A stretch of 64,000 nucleotides of DNA from Candidatus Roizmanbacteria bacterium (GCA_016215445.1 JACRJL010000003.1:342924-406923); one strand, 5' to 3'. Numbered from the stretch's first letter, positions 38,092 through 47,142 are shown. Numbers and translations: made by a program. The notes: a model not told the origin generated them from the sequence alone.

Positions 38092-38217
38092 ATATTCTTT
38101 CTTTTATCCCGACTGTACGGTCGCTGTAGGAGTTGCACCTACTCGTGTCCCGACTTAGTCGGGACTCGATGAGTATACATCCGATTGTGATTGGCACACT
38201 AAACCCCGAAAGAATAT
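38092..38217 (-). ncRNA. FMN riboswitch (RFN element) aptamer
   Basis: Minus strand ATATTCTTTCGGGG...GTGTGCCAATCAC...CGGATGTATACTCATCGAG-TCCCGAC-TAA-GTCGGGA...CGAGTAGGTGCAACTCCTACAGCGACCGTACAGTCGGGAT...GAAAGAATAT. Resembles RFN core CGGGG / GGUGaAAUUCC / AGCCGACgGUaaAGUCcGGAU; 10-bp P1. Confidence 0.85.
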
Positions 38218-38236
38218 TAAAAGTATAGCAGAGTTT

Positions 38237-39508
38237 TTAAAACAAAGCTTTGATGGTATATCTTCCATCAGGAGTTAGGATAAAAGCCCGTCTTGGATAC
38301 ACAGGAAGCATACTGGCGATTCTGTCTTTTGATATAAGAGTTTTTCCGACATAGTTGGGGATTTCTTTATAACTTTTTCCCCAGATATAAACTTTATTTT
38401 CGCTCCAGTAGTATTGGGCAGTAAAAAAATCCAGTTCACTCGTAACATATAGAACATCATCGTTTTTGGCAGTAGCTTTAAGTTCTTTAAAAGTTTTTTT
38501 CAGGTTGGCTTTCTTTCTTCCGTTTATCTGCAATTTATGATAGTTAAGAGTAACGGCAAAAATAGAAACAATTACAAAAATCTTTAGAAACACTGGTAGT
38601 TTATCAATTATCAAAATTAATAGAAGAGTCAGGCCGATGTTGGCAAATATCAAATATCTTGGAAGGAATATTGGTTTGACGAATGAGACGAGAATAACAA
38701 AAAACGGAATCATAACTCCCCAAATAAAAAGGTATTTGAAAAGTTTTATTTCACTGGGTTTATTTCTTTTTAGATACAGGTAACCATAGATAATCAGCAA
38801 CCAGATTGCCAAAGAAAGGGGAAGGATGGTTTTTCCATAAAATTGGAACTCTCTTTCGTAACCCGTATAGATGAGGCCGACAAAACTGACTAGGCTACTA
38901 ATAGGAAATCTCTGTATCCAGAAAGAATCAACTGAAAAACCTTTGTTTATAAAAACCAGAATAAGCCAGGGAATAAAAGTCAATAAAACAGTTTTTTGTT
39001 TGAATCTGAAAAGAAAGTATTGTCCAACAAGGACAAAGATCATAAAGTAGTGGGTATAAAGTCCTAGAATTGATGATATAAGATAAAGTTTTGTTTTTTT
39101 TCGGTGAAGAAAATAAAAAGACAAGACGCTAAAAAAAGCAAACATCGTATACATTCTTGCCTCGAATGCATAATAAATCAGAAGGGGATTTACGGCCAAG
39201 AGTAAAGTATAAAAAAGGGCCTTTTTCAACCTCATTTTAAAAATATCAGTTAGATAATGGGAGACGGCGTAGACAGTCGCCCAGTAGAAAGCAACTGACA
39301 AGCTACGAATGGCGATTTCCGAAGATCCAAAGATGTCAATCCAAAAATGGAGAAGAAAATGATATAAAGGCGGGCTAAAATCTTTAGCCGAGAGAACAAC
39401 AATATCCCAAAGGTTTTTTTTGGCTAAAAAATAAGAAAAGCCTTCGTCGCGCCAAAGACTTTGAATGAGAAAAGCCAGGGGAGTTTTGGTAAATAAGAAA
39501 TTGAACAT
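38237..39508 (-). CDS. membrane glycosyltransferase (GT39/ArnT-like)
   Basis: WRDEGFSYFLAKK...DFSPPLYHFLLHFWIDIFGSSEIAIRSLSV plus many TM segments. Confidence 0.85.
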   Translation of the reverse strand: MFNFLFTKTPLAFLIQSLWRDEGFSYFLAKKNLWDIVVLSAKDFSPPLYHFLLHFWIDIFGSSEIAIRSLSVAFYWATVYAVSHYLTDIFKMRLKKALFYTLLLAVNPLLIYYAFEARMYTMFAFFSVLSFYFLHRKKTKLYLISSILGLYTHYFMIFVLVGQYFLFRFKQKTVLLTFIPWLILVFINKGFSVDSFWIQRFPISSLVSFVGLIYTGYEREFQFYGKTILPLSLAIWLLIIYGYLYLKRNKPSEIKLFKYLFIWGVMIPFFVILVSFVKPIFLPRYLIFANIGLTLLLILIIDKLPVFLKIFVIVSIFAVTLNYHKLQINGRKKANLKKTFKELKATAKNDDVLYVTSELDFFTAQYYWSENKVYIWGKSYKEIPNYVGKTLISKDRIASMLPVYPRRAFILTPDGRYTIKALF

Positions 39509-39515
39509 AAAAAAA

Positions 39516-41009
39516 TTATACCTTTTCGGTCACTTTATATTTTAATTTTTTCCCTAAAAGAATTCGAGTATGGGCGTCAAGGGCGGGAAGCGAGGAGAAA
39601 AAGAAAGAAACGATCGGTAGAAGATACCATTGTACAAGAAGAAGAGGTAAATTAAAGATAGTGGTTTTCATATTTACCCTTTGACGGATTTTTATGTCGA
39701 GATAGATATATAGGATAAGCATTGCCGAAGACAAGGTCAAGATCAAGGCTGACAATTTTGGAAGCAAAAAACCCAAGACCGTCTTTTTGAAAATGGGATT
39801 AATCAATGGAGGTATAGAAGCGCTTATTGTTAGGATGAAAAAAGACACCGGCCAAAAAAGATGGGTTTCTGCGACAAAGATTACTTTCCTGAACTTAGGC
39901 CAAAAATTGACGTTTGGAGCTTGAAAAAACTTTTTTAAAACATAACCAACGTCGCTCACACCCCAGGCCCATCGTTTTTCTTGTTCGTAGCGGTTGGCAA
40001 AGGTTTTAAAAGTGGTACCAGAGTAAACTGCGTCACCGTTGACGATCGTAAAAAGGGGAATAGTTTTTACTTTATCGCTGTAAGTAAAGAAAGCCTGGAA
40101 AAAAACGTGCCAGTCTTCGGGAATGATATCAACGTCCCAAAAATTTATTTTTTTCAACAACCAAAGGCTGGTCGAATAGGTAGAAACTTGGATTAGATTT
40201 TCTTTTTGAGACAAGAAAGCCAATCGTAAAATCGAAGAAAGAGTCGCCTGCATTCTGACAAACAAAGGCAATTTCCAGAAATTGTTATAGAGCAAAACAG
40301 GTGCCCAGTAGAAATGGTAATTCCTGTCTTGATCCTTCAAAAATGTAAAAGAAAGATAGGAAAAATAGTTTTTCGGAAGATAACTGTCAGCATCACAAAT
40401 TGTTATAATAACCTGTTCTCTTTTTAATCCGGTTTTAACTACGTAGCGGTCGACATATTTGGCGCTGAAAGTTTGATTGCTGGCCTTGCCCGGTTCTTCA
40501 TTGGGTAGATCAGGATGATATGTTACTAATATATCCTTAAAAGATTTCTCATACTTGTTCAGTAAAAATTTGGCTTTCTCATTGGCATCTATTTCCCGTT
40601 TCTCAAAAGCAAGAACAAGATATATATTTTTGTAGGGATAGTCGTTTTTAACAAAGGAGTTTATGGTCGAGTCCAGTTTGTGCAACGGTTCTTTAAAGTT
40701 GGGGACGATAATGAAGTGGTTGAGTGTTTCTCCTTCCTTCAATCCTTTGATCTTTTTTACATAATTGATCTTGGAATGAAAAATAATTTCGCTATAAGAA
40801 ACGACTGCAGAATAAGCAGTGATAATGGATTTATAAAAGAAGTAAAGGTCAAAAGCAATTATAAAATAGGCAACTAGTGCAGGATGAAAAGGAGAGAACC
40901 AAAGAGGAAGAGTGATAAGAAACCAGCTTCCTATAGGGACAATTATTTCCAATAGTCTTTGGAAGAACCTTGAGGCAATAATCCGTTTCGTCATGTTGAT
41001 ATTATACAA
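39516..41009 (-). CDS. membrane GT2 glycosyltransferase
   Basis: FIIVPNFKEPLHKLDSTINSF; ITICDADSYLPKNYFSYL; multiple TM helices. Confidence 0.85.
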   Translation of the reverse strand: MYNINMTKRIIASRFFQRLLEIIVPIGSWFLITLPLWFSPFHPALVAYFIIAFDLYFFYKSIITAYSAVVSYSEIIFHSKINYVKKIKGLKEGETLNHFIIVPNFKEPLHKLDSTINSFVKNDYPYKNIYLVLAFEKREIDANEKAKFLLNKYEKSFKDILVTYHPDLPNEEPGKASNQTFSAKYVDRYVVKTGLKREQVIITICDADSYLPKNYFSYLSFTFLKDQDRNYHFYWAPVLLYNNFWKLPLFVRMQATLSSILRLAFLSQKENLIQVSTYSTSLWLLKKINFWDVDIIPEDWHVFFQAFFTYSDKVKTIPLFTIVNGDAVYSGTTFKTFANRYEQEKRWAWGVSDVGYVLKKFFQAPNVNFWPKFRKVIFVAETHLFWPVSFFILTISASIPPLINPIFKKTVLGFLLPKLSALILTLSSAMLILYIYLDIKIRQRVNMKTTIFNLPLLLVQWYLLPIVSFFFSSLPALDAHTRILLGKKLKYKVTEKV

Positions 41010-41015
41010 TAGTCA

Positions 41016-43919
41016 TTATTGCCAGGCTTCGCATATCATTCTAAAGGGGCAAAAATCGCACCATGGGCCAACATGAGGTTCAAATTTACTGGCTCTGATT
41101 TCCGAGGCTTTTTCAATGATATTTTTTTTGACATCGATTAAGTCTTGGGAAGTTTTTTTTAGAGAAACTTTTTCCATGTTTTGTAAATAATAAAACGAAA
41201 GGTGGACTTCGCCGATTTTTTTTCTATACAGTCCTGGATCAGTCGCGGCTAAAGCATAGATGGCAAGTTGAAAGTTTTTTTTCAGTGTTTTTTCGTCGGG
41301 TTTTTTACCTGTCTTGTAATCAATAATCTCGATTTCTCCATTGCCTTTATTATCGACACGATCGATCTTTCCGACAATAGAAGTATCGGCGTCAATCTTT
41401 ATTCGAAAAAACTTTTCCAAGTCAACTACTTTTATATTTGGATTATGAAATTTAATCAGAAAATTCTTTAATAAGCTTATCCCTTCTTTTTTCATTCGTT
41501 CCTCGTGGGCGGCGGAAGCATAGCCTAATGGAAGCCAACTGTTTTTATAAATTGTTAACAGTTCTTTTTCCCCTATTTCTTTATTATCAAAAAATTGTTG
41601 GTAAAAACTTTGCAGCGTTCGATGAATTGTGTCACCAAAGGACAAGGCGGCAGTCGGCGAGGTTGGAATCTTTAATACGAATTGGTATTTATATTGAAGA
41701 GGGCAGCGGTCATAGGACTCAAGTTGCGTATAAGAGAAAATATTCTTGTTGAGTAAAGTTTTTTGCATAACTTCATCCGATTTTTTATAATCGAAAATTG
41801 ATAGTTGTTTTTTTTCGTCTTCCTTTTTAATTTGATATTTTTTGATAAATTCTCCCCCTAAAGACTCAACTACAAAAGGGGAGAGTTTTTGTTGACGGAT
41901 GCCTTCTCCGTAAAAACGAGAAGCGGTGAAAAATAATTTTTCTCCCGCGCGAGTCATACCAACATAAAAGAGGCGACGCTCTTCTTCAAGATGATAATCA
42001 CCTTCGGGTAAGATTTCCTTGATAAGATCTTGAGGAATTGAAATAGTTTCTTTTTTTTCATGTGTCGGAAAACGTCCCCGGGTAAGATTCACCAAAAAAA
42101 CTACCGGAAATTCGAGACCTTTTGCAGAATGAGCGGTCAAAATATTGACAGCATTATAAGTGGAAATATCGGTTTGGGAAACGATGGGCGATTCTCCAAG
42201 TTCCATACTCATCTCGAGGAAATCTACAACAGCGTTGACTGAAGCGTCCTCGTGTTCTGCCTCAAAATTCTTAAGCCGGGAGAAAAATTTAGAAACGTTG
42301 AGGGCAGTTTTCTCTTCTTTTTCTGTTTTATAGACGACGAGCTTATTTAAGTATTTTGTCTCCTCCAAAAAGTAATAGAGAATTTGTCCGGCAGTTTCTT
42401 TTCTTATTAAGGAAAAGTGTTTTTTAATCATTTTGAAAATCTCTAAAAGTTTCTGTCTTGTTTCTTGATTCAAGAAAGGCAGATGTTTTTTGTATATTTC
42501 AAAATCAGACTTATAAAGATCCTTTTCAAAAAAAGAAAGATAAACTTCAATGGATTGAAAAAGAAACAAATTGGTTTTTTTTGAGAAAGAAAGTAAAAAG
42601 CTTAGATCTTTAGAATCCATGCCAAAAATATCCATAGTTAGGACTCTATAAAGTGAAACAGAATCTTCAATATTATAAAGTACCTTAAGATAGGCGATTA
42701 GGTCTTTGACTTCAGGTTGTTTTAAAAGCATTCCCGGACCCAAAAATTGGAAGGGGATTGCTGCCCTCGTCAAGGCTCGGATAAAGGGGTCGGAGTGACT
42801 GTTTGCCCGGCAGAGAATGGCAAAGTCGGAATATTGAAATTTCTTTTTTAATGTCAGAATCTGTTTGACGACGAAATCCGCCTCTTCCTCAACTTTCTCT
42901 CCCCAAAATAAATTTACCGCTTTTTTATCGTCGGGTTTTTGAGCAATTAAATTTTTAGAAATTCCCAATTTTACTTCGAGAGTATCCGGGTCATTGTGTT
43001 TAATTAGTTGATAACTTTTGTCAAGAATGGTCTGATTAGAACGATAGTTATTTTTTAAGGTAATTTGTTTTGCTCGTGGATAATCTTTCATAAAACTCAA
43101 AATATTCGAAACAGAGGCACCGCGGAATTTATATATAGCTTGAGAGTCATCTCCGACTACTGTCAATTTAGGATTTATTTCTGGAGGACAAAGCAGTTTT
43201 ATTAAATTATATTGAGCGATATTGGTGTCTTGGAATTCGTCAATGAGAACGTACTTAAATTTTTCCCGATAGCTTTCGAGAATATTTTTTCTTTCCCGGA
43301 ATAGTTTAAGCAAATAAAAAATTAGATCGGAAAAATCAAATAGCCCTTCTTTGGTTTTTAAAGATTGGTAAGTTTTGTAGGCATTAGTTAGTTCCAGATA
43401 TTTTTTTATTTCTTCAGTTGTTTCAGTCTGCTTTTTGACCCATTTTAAATAGTCGTCAGGGGAAACATCTTCATCACGGAGTCTGGAAAAATGGTCTAAA
43501 AGAGCTCCGAGAAATTTATTCGGATTACCCAGTGGGCGAAAATATTTTAGGTCGAACAAAAATAAATTTTTGCGCAAAAATATGATTGTTTCCGCTTCTG
43601 TCATCAACCTGAATCCCGGAGTTAAACCGATATGGGTCGCCTCCTCTTTTAGTATATGGTCCGCGAATGCGTGAAAAGTGGATATCCACATTTGAAAATA
43701 TCCGTAAGGAATTTCTTTATCAACCCTTTCTTCCATTTCATAGGCGGCTTTTTCAGTAAAAGTGAGGGCAAGAATTTCTTCAGGCTTGGCCAGTTTTTGT
43801 TTAAGAAGATATTTTATTTTCTCGACAATAACAGTTGTTTTTCCCGTCCCAGCCCCGGCAACAATCAGGAGCGGTCCATTATTATATCCTATTGCTTTTT
43901 TTTGCTCTTCATTCAACAT
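41016..43919 (-). CDS. UvrD/PcrA-type helicase fused to C-terminal PD-(D/E)XK nuclease with Cys cluster
   Basis: NEEQKKAIGYNNGPLLIVAGAGTGKTT; LIDEFQDTN; VGDDSQAIYKFRGA; C-terminal EIIDYKTGKKP and CDFCPFRMIC. Confidence 0.93.
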   Translation of the reverse strand: MLNEEQKKAIGYNNGPLLIVAGAGTGKTTVIVEKIKYLLKQKLAKPEEILALTFTEKAAYEMEERVDKEIPYGYFQMWISTFHAFADHILKEEATHIGLTPGFRLMTEAETIIFLRKNLFLFDLKYFRPLGNPNKFLGALLDHFSRLRDEDVSPDDYLKWVKKQTETTEEIKKYLELTNAYKTYQSLKTKEGLFDFSDLIFYLLKLFRERKNILESYREKFKYVLIDEFQDTNIAQYNLIKLLCPPEINPKLTVVGDDSQAIYKFRGASVSNILSFMKDYPRAKQITLKNNYRSNQTILDKSYQLIKHNDPDTLEVKLGISKNLIAQKPDDKKAVNLFWGEKVEEEADFVVKQILTLKKKFQYSDFAILCRANSHSDPFIRALTRAAIPFQFLGPGMLLKQPEVKDLIAYLKVLYNIEDSVSLYRVLTMDIFGMDSKDLSFLLSFSKKTNLFLFQSIEVYLSFFEKDLYKSDFEIYKKHLPFLNQETRQKLLEIFKMIKKHFSLIRKETAGQILYYFLEETKYLNKLVVYKTEKEEKTALNVSKFFSRLKNFEAEHEDASVNAVVDFLEMSMELGESPIVSQTDISTYNAVNILTAHSAKGLEFPVVFLVNLTRGRFPTHEKKETISIPQDLIKEILPEGDYHLEEERRLFYVGMTRAGEKLFFTASRFYGEGIRQQKLSPFVVESLGGEFIKKYQIKKEDEKKQLSIFDYKKSDEVMQKTLLNKNIFSYTQLESYDRCPLQYKYQFVLKIPTSPTAALSFGDTIHRTLQSFYQQFFDNKEIGEKELLTIYKNSWLPLGYASAAHEERMKKEGISLLKNFLIKFHNPNIKVVDLEKFFRIKIDADTSIVGKIDRVDNKGNGEIEIIDYKTGKKPDEKTLKKNFQLAIYALAATDPGLYRKKIGEVHLSFYYLQNMEKVSLKKTSQDLIDVKKNIIEKASEIRASKFEPHVGPWCDFCPFRMICEAWQ

Positions 43920-43945
43920 GGTTCAATTTTATCACAAAATTGTTC

Positions 43946-43974
43946 TTGACTTTTTGCCGTCTTGCCTTTATCAT
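43946..43974 (+). promoter_or_regulatory. sigma70-type promoter of tuf
   Basis: TTGACT, 17 bp, TATCAT. Confidence 0.7.
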
Positions 43975-43977
43975 AAA

Positions 43978-44031
43978 AACAAATAAAAAGAAAATTAGCC
44001 TTCGTTATTTTTAGGCTTTCTTTTATTTGTT
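43978..44031 (+). promoter_or_regulatory. long imperfect hairpin in the tuf 5' leader
   Basis: AACAAATAAAAAGAAAATTAGCCT / AGGCTTTCTTTTATTTGTT, 19-bp imperfect stem with bulges. Confidence 0.6.
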
Positions 44032-44057
44032 ATTAATTATTATTTTTTAAATTTAAT

Positions 44058-45239
44058 ATGGCAGATGTATTTCAGAGGACAAAACCTCATTTGAATATTG
44101 GTACAATCGGTCACGTCGACCATGGTAAGACTACGCTTACGTCAGCAATTCACTATGTCTTGTCCAAAACAGGCAAGGCAAAATTTCTAAAATATGAAGA
44201 TATTGATAAAGCTCCGGAAGAAAGAGCCCGTGGCGTCACTATTAATCTTCATCACAGCGAATACGAAACAGACAAAAGGCACTATGCCCACATTGATGCT
44301 CCAGGTCACGCTGATTATATAAAGAACATGATTACAGGAGCCGCCCAAATGGATGGAGCAATCTTAGTTGTTTCTGCCCCGGATGGCCCAATGCCACAAA
44401 CCAGAGAACACATTCTTTTGGCAAGACAGGTTAATGTCCCTGCCATCGTCGTCTTTTTAAACAAGGTCGACATGGTTGCCGATAAGGAGATTCTTGACTT
44501 AGTTGAGATGGAAGTGAGAGATCTTCTTAAGAAGTATAAGTTTCCTGGAGATGAGATTCCTGTCATAAGAGGAAGCGCTCTTAAAGCTTTGTCTGATGAT
44601 CCAGAGTCTATTAAAGCTATTGAAGAATTGATGAAGAAGGTTGACGAATATGTTCCAGAACCAGTTCGTCCAGTTGATCAACCTTTCCTTATGCCGGTTG
44701 AAGATGTCTTTACCATTTCTGGCCGCGGCACAGTAGTTACAGGTAGAGTAGAGAGAGGTGTTGCCAAGGTAAACGAAGAAGTGGAGATTATTGGAATTAA
44801 GGCGACAAGAAAGACAGTCATTACCGGAGTTGAAATGTTTAGAAAAACTTTGGATGAGGCACGAGCCGGAGATAATGTCGGCTTGTTACTTAGAGGAGTT
44901 GAAAAAGAAGACGTCTTACGAGGACAGGTTGTCGCAAAACCAGGATCGATTACCCCTCATACAGAATTTGAGGCAGAACTTTATATTCTTACTAAAGAAG
45001 AGGGTGGACGTCATACGCCTTTTTTCAAGGGTTACAGACCTCAGTTTTATATCAAAACCACCGATATTACAGGTGAGGTTACTCTTCCAGCCGGAGTAGA
45101 AATGGTTATGCCTGGAGACAACGTCAAGGTTTCCGCTAAACTGATCTACCCAGTAGCTATGGAAGAAGGATTGAAATTTGCGGTTCGAGAAGGCGGCCAC
45201 ACAGTTGGAGCCGGAGTCGTAACTAAGATTGTTAAATAA
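44058..45239 (+). CDS. tuf: elongation factor Tu
   Basis: [67 protein letters not shown]. Confidence 0.99.
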   Translation: MADVFQRTKPHLNIGTIGHVDHGKTTLTSAIHYVLSKTGKAKFLKYEDIDKAPEERARGVTINLHHSEYETDKRHYAHIDAPGHADYIKNMITGAAQMDGAILVVSAPDGPMPQTREHILLARQVNVPAIVVFLNKVDMVADKEILDLVEMEVRDLLKKYKFPGDEIPVIRGSALKALSDDPESIKAIEELMKKVDEYVPEPVRPVDQPFLMPVEDVFTISGRGTVVTGRVERGVAKVNEEVEIIGIKATRKTVITGVEMFRKTLDEARAGDNVGLLLRGVEKEDVLRGQVVAKPGSITPHTEFEAELYILTKEEGGRHTPFFKGYRPQFYIKTTDITGEVTLPAGVEMVMPGDNVKVSAKLIYPVAMEEGLKFAVREGGHTVGAGVVTKIVK

Positions 45240-45259
45240 GTATAGTTAATCACAATTAA

Positions 45260-45290
45260 TGTAGGGAACGGTCTAAAACCGTTCCCTACA
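45260..45290 (+). terminator. perfect 13-bp hairpin between tuf and rpsJ
   Basis: TGTAGGGAACGGT-ctaaa-ACCGTTCCCTACA followed by ATTTT. Confidence 0.7.
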
Positions 45291-45307
45291 ATTTTCCGTA
45301 CCTTAAT

Positions 45308-45616
45308 ATGCCGAAAGGAAGAATTAGGATCAGATTAAAATCATACGATCATAGATTGATTGACGAAACCTGTCAGAAGATTGTTGATACAGCAATCAGA
45401 ACAGGTGCTTCAATTATTGGTCCAATTCCCCTTCCTACTAAAAAAGAAGTTTACGTAGTAAATAAAGCTTCATTTATAGATAAAAATGCCCGTGAGCATT
45501 TTGGCTTAAAAATCCACAAAAGATTGATCGATATAGTTAACCCAACTAATCAAACGATTGACTCTCTCATGCATCTCGAACTCCCAGCTGGTGTTGAGGT
45601 TGAAGTGAAGATGTAA
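45308..45616 (+). CDS. rpsJ: 30S ribosomal protein S10
   Basis: RIRIRLKSYDHRLIDETCQKIVDTAIRTGASIIGPIPLPTKKE. Confidence 0.98.
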   Translation: MPKGRIRIRLKSYDHRLIDETCQKIVDTAIRTGASIIGPIPLPTKKEVYVVNKASFIDKNAREHFGLKIHKRLIDIVNPTNQTIDSLMHLELPAGVEVEVKM

Positions 45617-45634
45617 GATTTTTGTTTAAAAATC
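45617..45634 (+). terminator. short hairpin after rpsJ
   Basis: GATTTTT-gttt-AAAAATC directly after the rpsJ stop. Confidence 0.5.
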
Positions 45635-45636
45635 AT

Positions 45637-45665
45637 TTGACCATCTTATATTGATAGTATATAAT
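45637..45665 (+). promoter_or_regulatory. strong sigma70-type promoter upstream of rplC
   Basis: TTGACC (45637-45642), 17-bp spacer, TATAAT (45660-45665). Confidence 0.8.
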
Positions 45666-45676
45666 TTCCCTACATG

Positions 45677-45755
45677 TTAATTATTCTTTGTTCGGGAACA
45701 AAGGATTAATATTTTTCGGATTGGAGTGTAGCCCCAATCTGGGGCTATTTTTTTT
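45677..45755 (+). promoter_or_regulatory. transcription attenuator leader of the rplC operon
   Basis: Hairpin CTTTGTT-CGGG-AACAAAG, then terminator TAGCCCC-AATCT-GGGGCTA + T8 just before rplC. GATTGG (45719-45724) can instead pair with CCAATC (45734-45739). Confidence 0.7.
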
Positions 45756-45764
45756 GCCAATAAT

Positions 45765-46436
45765 ATGCCAGCTTTTATTTTAGGAGAAAAATCCATTCAA
45801 TCACAAACTTTCAACGATAAGGGACAAAGAATCCCAACTACTTTTATAAAAACTGATTCTTGTTGGCTTACATACGTCAAAGATCCATCCAAGCATGGAT
45901 ACTTTAGTGTCAAGCTTGGATTCGGTCAAATCAAGAATATTAAAAGACCGACTCAAGGCGAACTAGAAAAAGCGGGGATAAAAACCCCGCTTCGTTTTTT
46001 ACGAGAATTTAGGATGGAAAATTATGGAGATAAAGTAAAAATTATTGAAGAAGGTCAAAAAAAAGGTATTCAAATCGGGGAAACAAAAATTTACGTTGGC
46101 GATCAAATCAAGCCAACGGTTTTTTTTAAGAAAGGCGATAAAGTTGTGGCATCAGGAATCTCTAAAGGAAAAGGATTCCAAGGAGTTGTAAAAAGACATC
46201 ATTTTAAAGGAGGCCCCCGCACTCACGGACAATCTCACGGAGAAAGAGCACCCGGGTCAATCGGTATGACCACCACTCCAGGCCGGGTTTTTAGAGGAAA
46301 AAGAATGGCAGGAAGAATGGGAAACGACAGGGTGACGATGAAAGGATTGGAAGTAATTGAAGTGAAAGAAGATGGGTTGATAGTTAAAGGTTTAGTCCCC
46401 GGGTATAAGGGTGGACTGCTGGAAGTCAGGAGTTAA
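45765..46436 (+). CDS. rplC: 50S ribosomal protein L3
   Basis: GISKGKGFQGVVKRHHFKGGPRTHGQSHGERAPGSIG. Confidence 0.98.
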   Translation: MPAFILGEKSIQSQTFNDKGQRIPTTFIKTDSCWLTYVKDPSKHGYFSVKLGFGQIKNIKRPTQGELEKAGIKTPLRFLREFRMENYGDKVKIIEEGQKKGIQIGETKIYVGDQIKPTVFFKKGDKVVASGISKGKGFQGVVKRHHFKGGPRTHGQSHGERAPGSIGMTTTPGRVFRGKRMAGRMGNDRVTMKGLEVIEVKEDGLIVKGLVPGYKGGLLEVRS

Positions 46437-46437
46437 T

Positions 46438-47142
46438 ATGGCAACAAAAACTGAAAAAAAAATAGAAACAAAAAAAGTTACAGTCAAGAAAATAGAAAGT
46501 TTGACTGTACAGGTTTATGACATGAACGGTAAAGAAAAAGGAACTTTGTCATTACCAAAAGAAATCTTTTCCGTTGTTGTCAAACCGCAATTATTGGCTC
46601 AAGCAGTTAGAGTCTATCAATTTAATCAAAGACAGGGTACTGCATCGGCTAAAACTAGAGGAGAAGTAATTGGTTCAACGAGAAAAATTTACCGTCAAAA
46701 AGGTACGGGACGAGCTCGTCACGGAAGCATAAAAGCCCCAATATTTGTCGGCGGTGGTGTTGTTGGTGGACCGCGTCCAAAGGACTATACCTTAAAGATA
46801 AATAAGAAACAGAAAACAAAAGCGTTTTTTGGAGCTTTATCTTTAAAATTAAAAGAAAAAAGCGTCTTAGGCCTTGATGACAAAGCTTTAAATATAGAAC
46901 CAAAAACCAAGTTAATAGCGGATTTTCTCAAAAATATGGAACTGAGTAATAAAAAAGTGGTATTTGTTTTACCAAAGTTAGAAAACAATAATTTTATTTT
47001 GGCGACCCGAAATTTGAAAAAAGTTTCTTTTACCGATGCTAAATCTTTAAATGTTTTCCAAATCTTGAACAGCTCAAAATTAGTTTTCCTAGAAAGTTCT
47101 TTAGAAGTTTTAAAGAATCATTTTTTGAAAAATGAAAATTAA
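46438..47142 (+). CDS. rplD: 50S ribosomal protein L4
   Basis: RQGTASAKTRGEVIGSTRKIYRQKGTGRARHGSIKAPIFVGGGVVGGPRP. Start at MATKTEKK preferred over track start. Confidence 0.97.
   Translation: MATKTEKKIETKKVTVKKIESLTVQVYDMNGKEKGTLSLPKEIFSVVVKPQLLAQAVRVYQFNQRQGTASAKTRGEVIGSTRKIYRQKGTGRARHGSIKAPIFVGGGVVGGPRPKDYTLKINKKQKTKAFFGALSLKLKEKSVLGLDDKALNIEPKTKLIADFLKNMELSNKKVVFVLPKLENNNFILATRNLKKVSFTDAKSLNVFQILNSSKLVFLESSLEVLKNHFLKNEN

Noticed and set aside
37951-38172. 73-aa plus-strand ORF
   Set aside because: Antisense to the EamA start and to the FMN riboswitch; low-complexity translation with no recognisable family.
38034-38212. GC-rich, hairpin-dense spacer first considered as a mobile palindromic repeat or tRNA-like RNA
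   Set aside because: Order of conserved blocks fits an RFN/FMN riboswitch and its expression platform much better. The T-arm-like GTAGG-TGCAACT-CCTAC is part of the aptamer.
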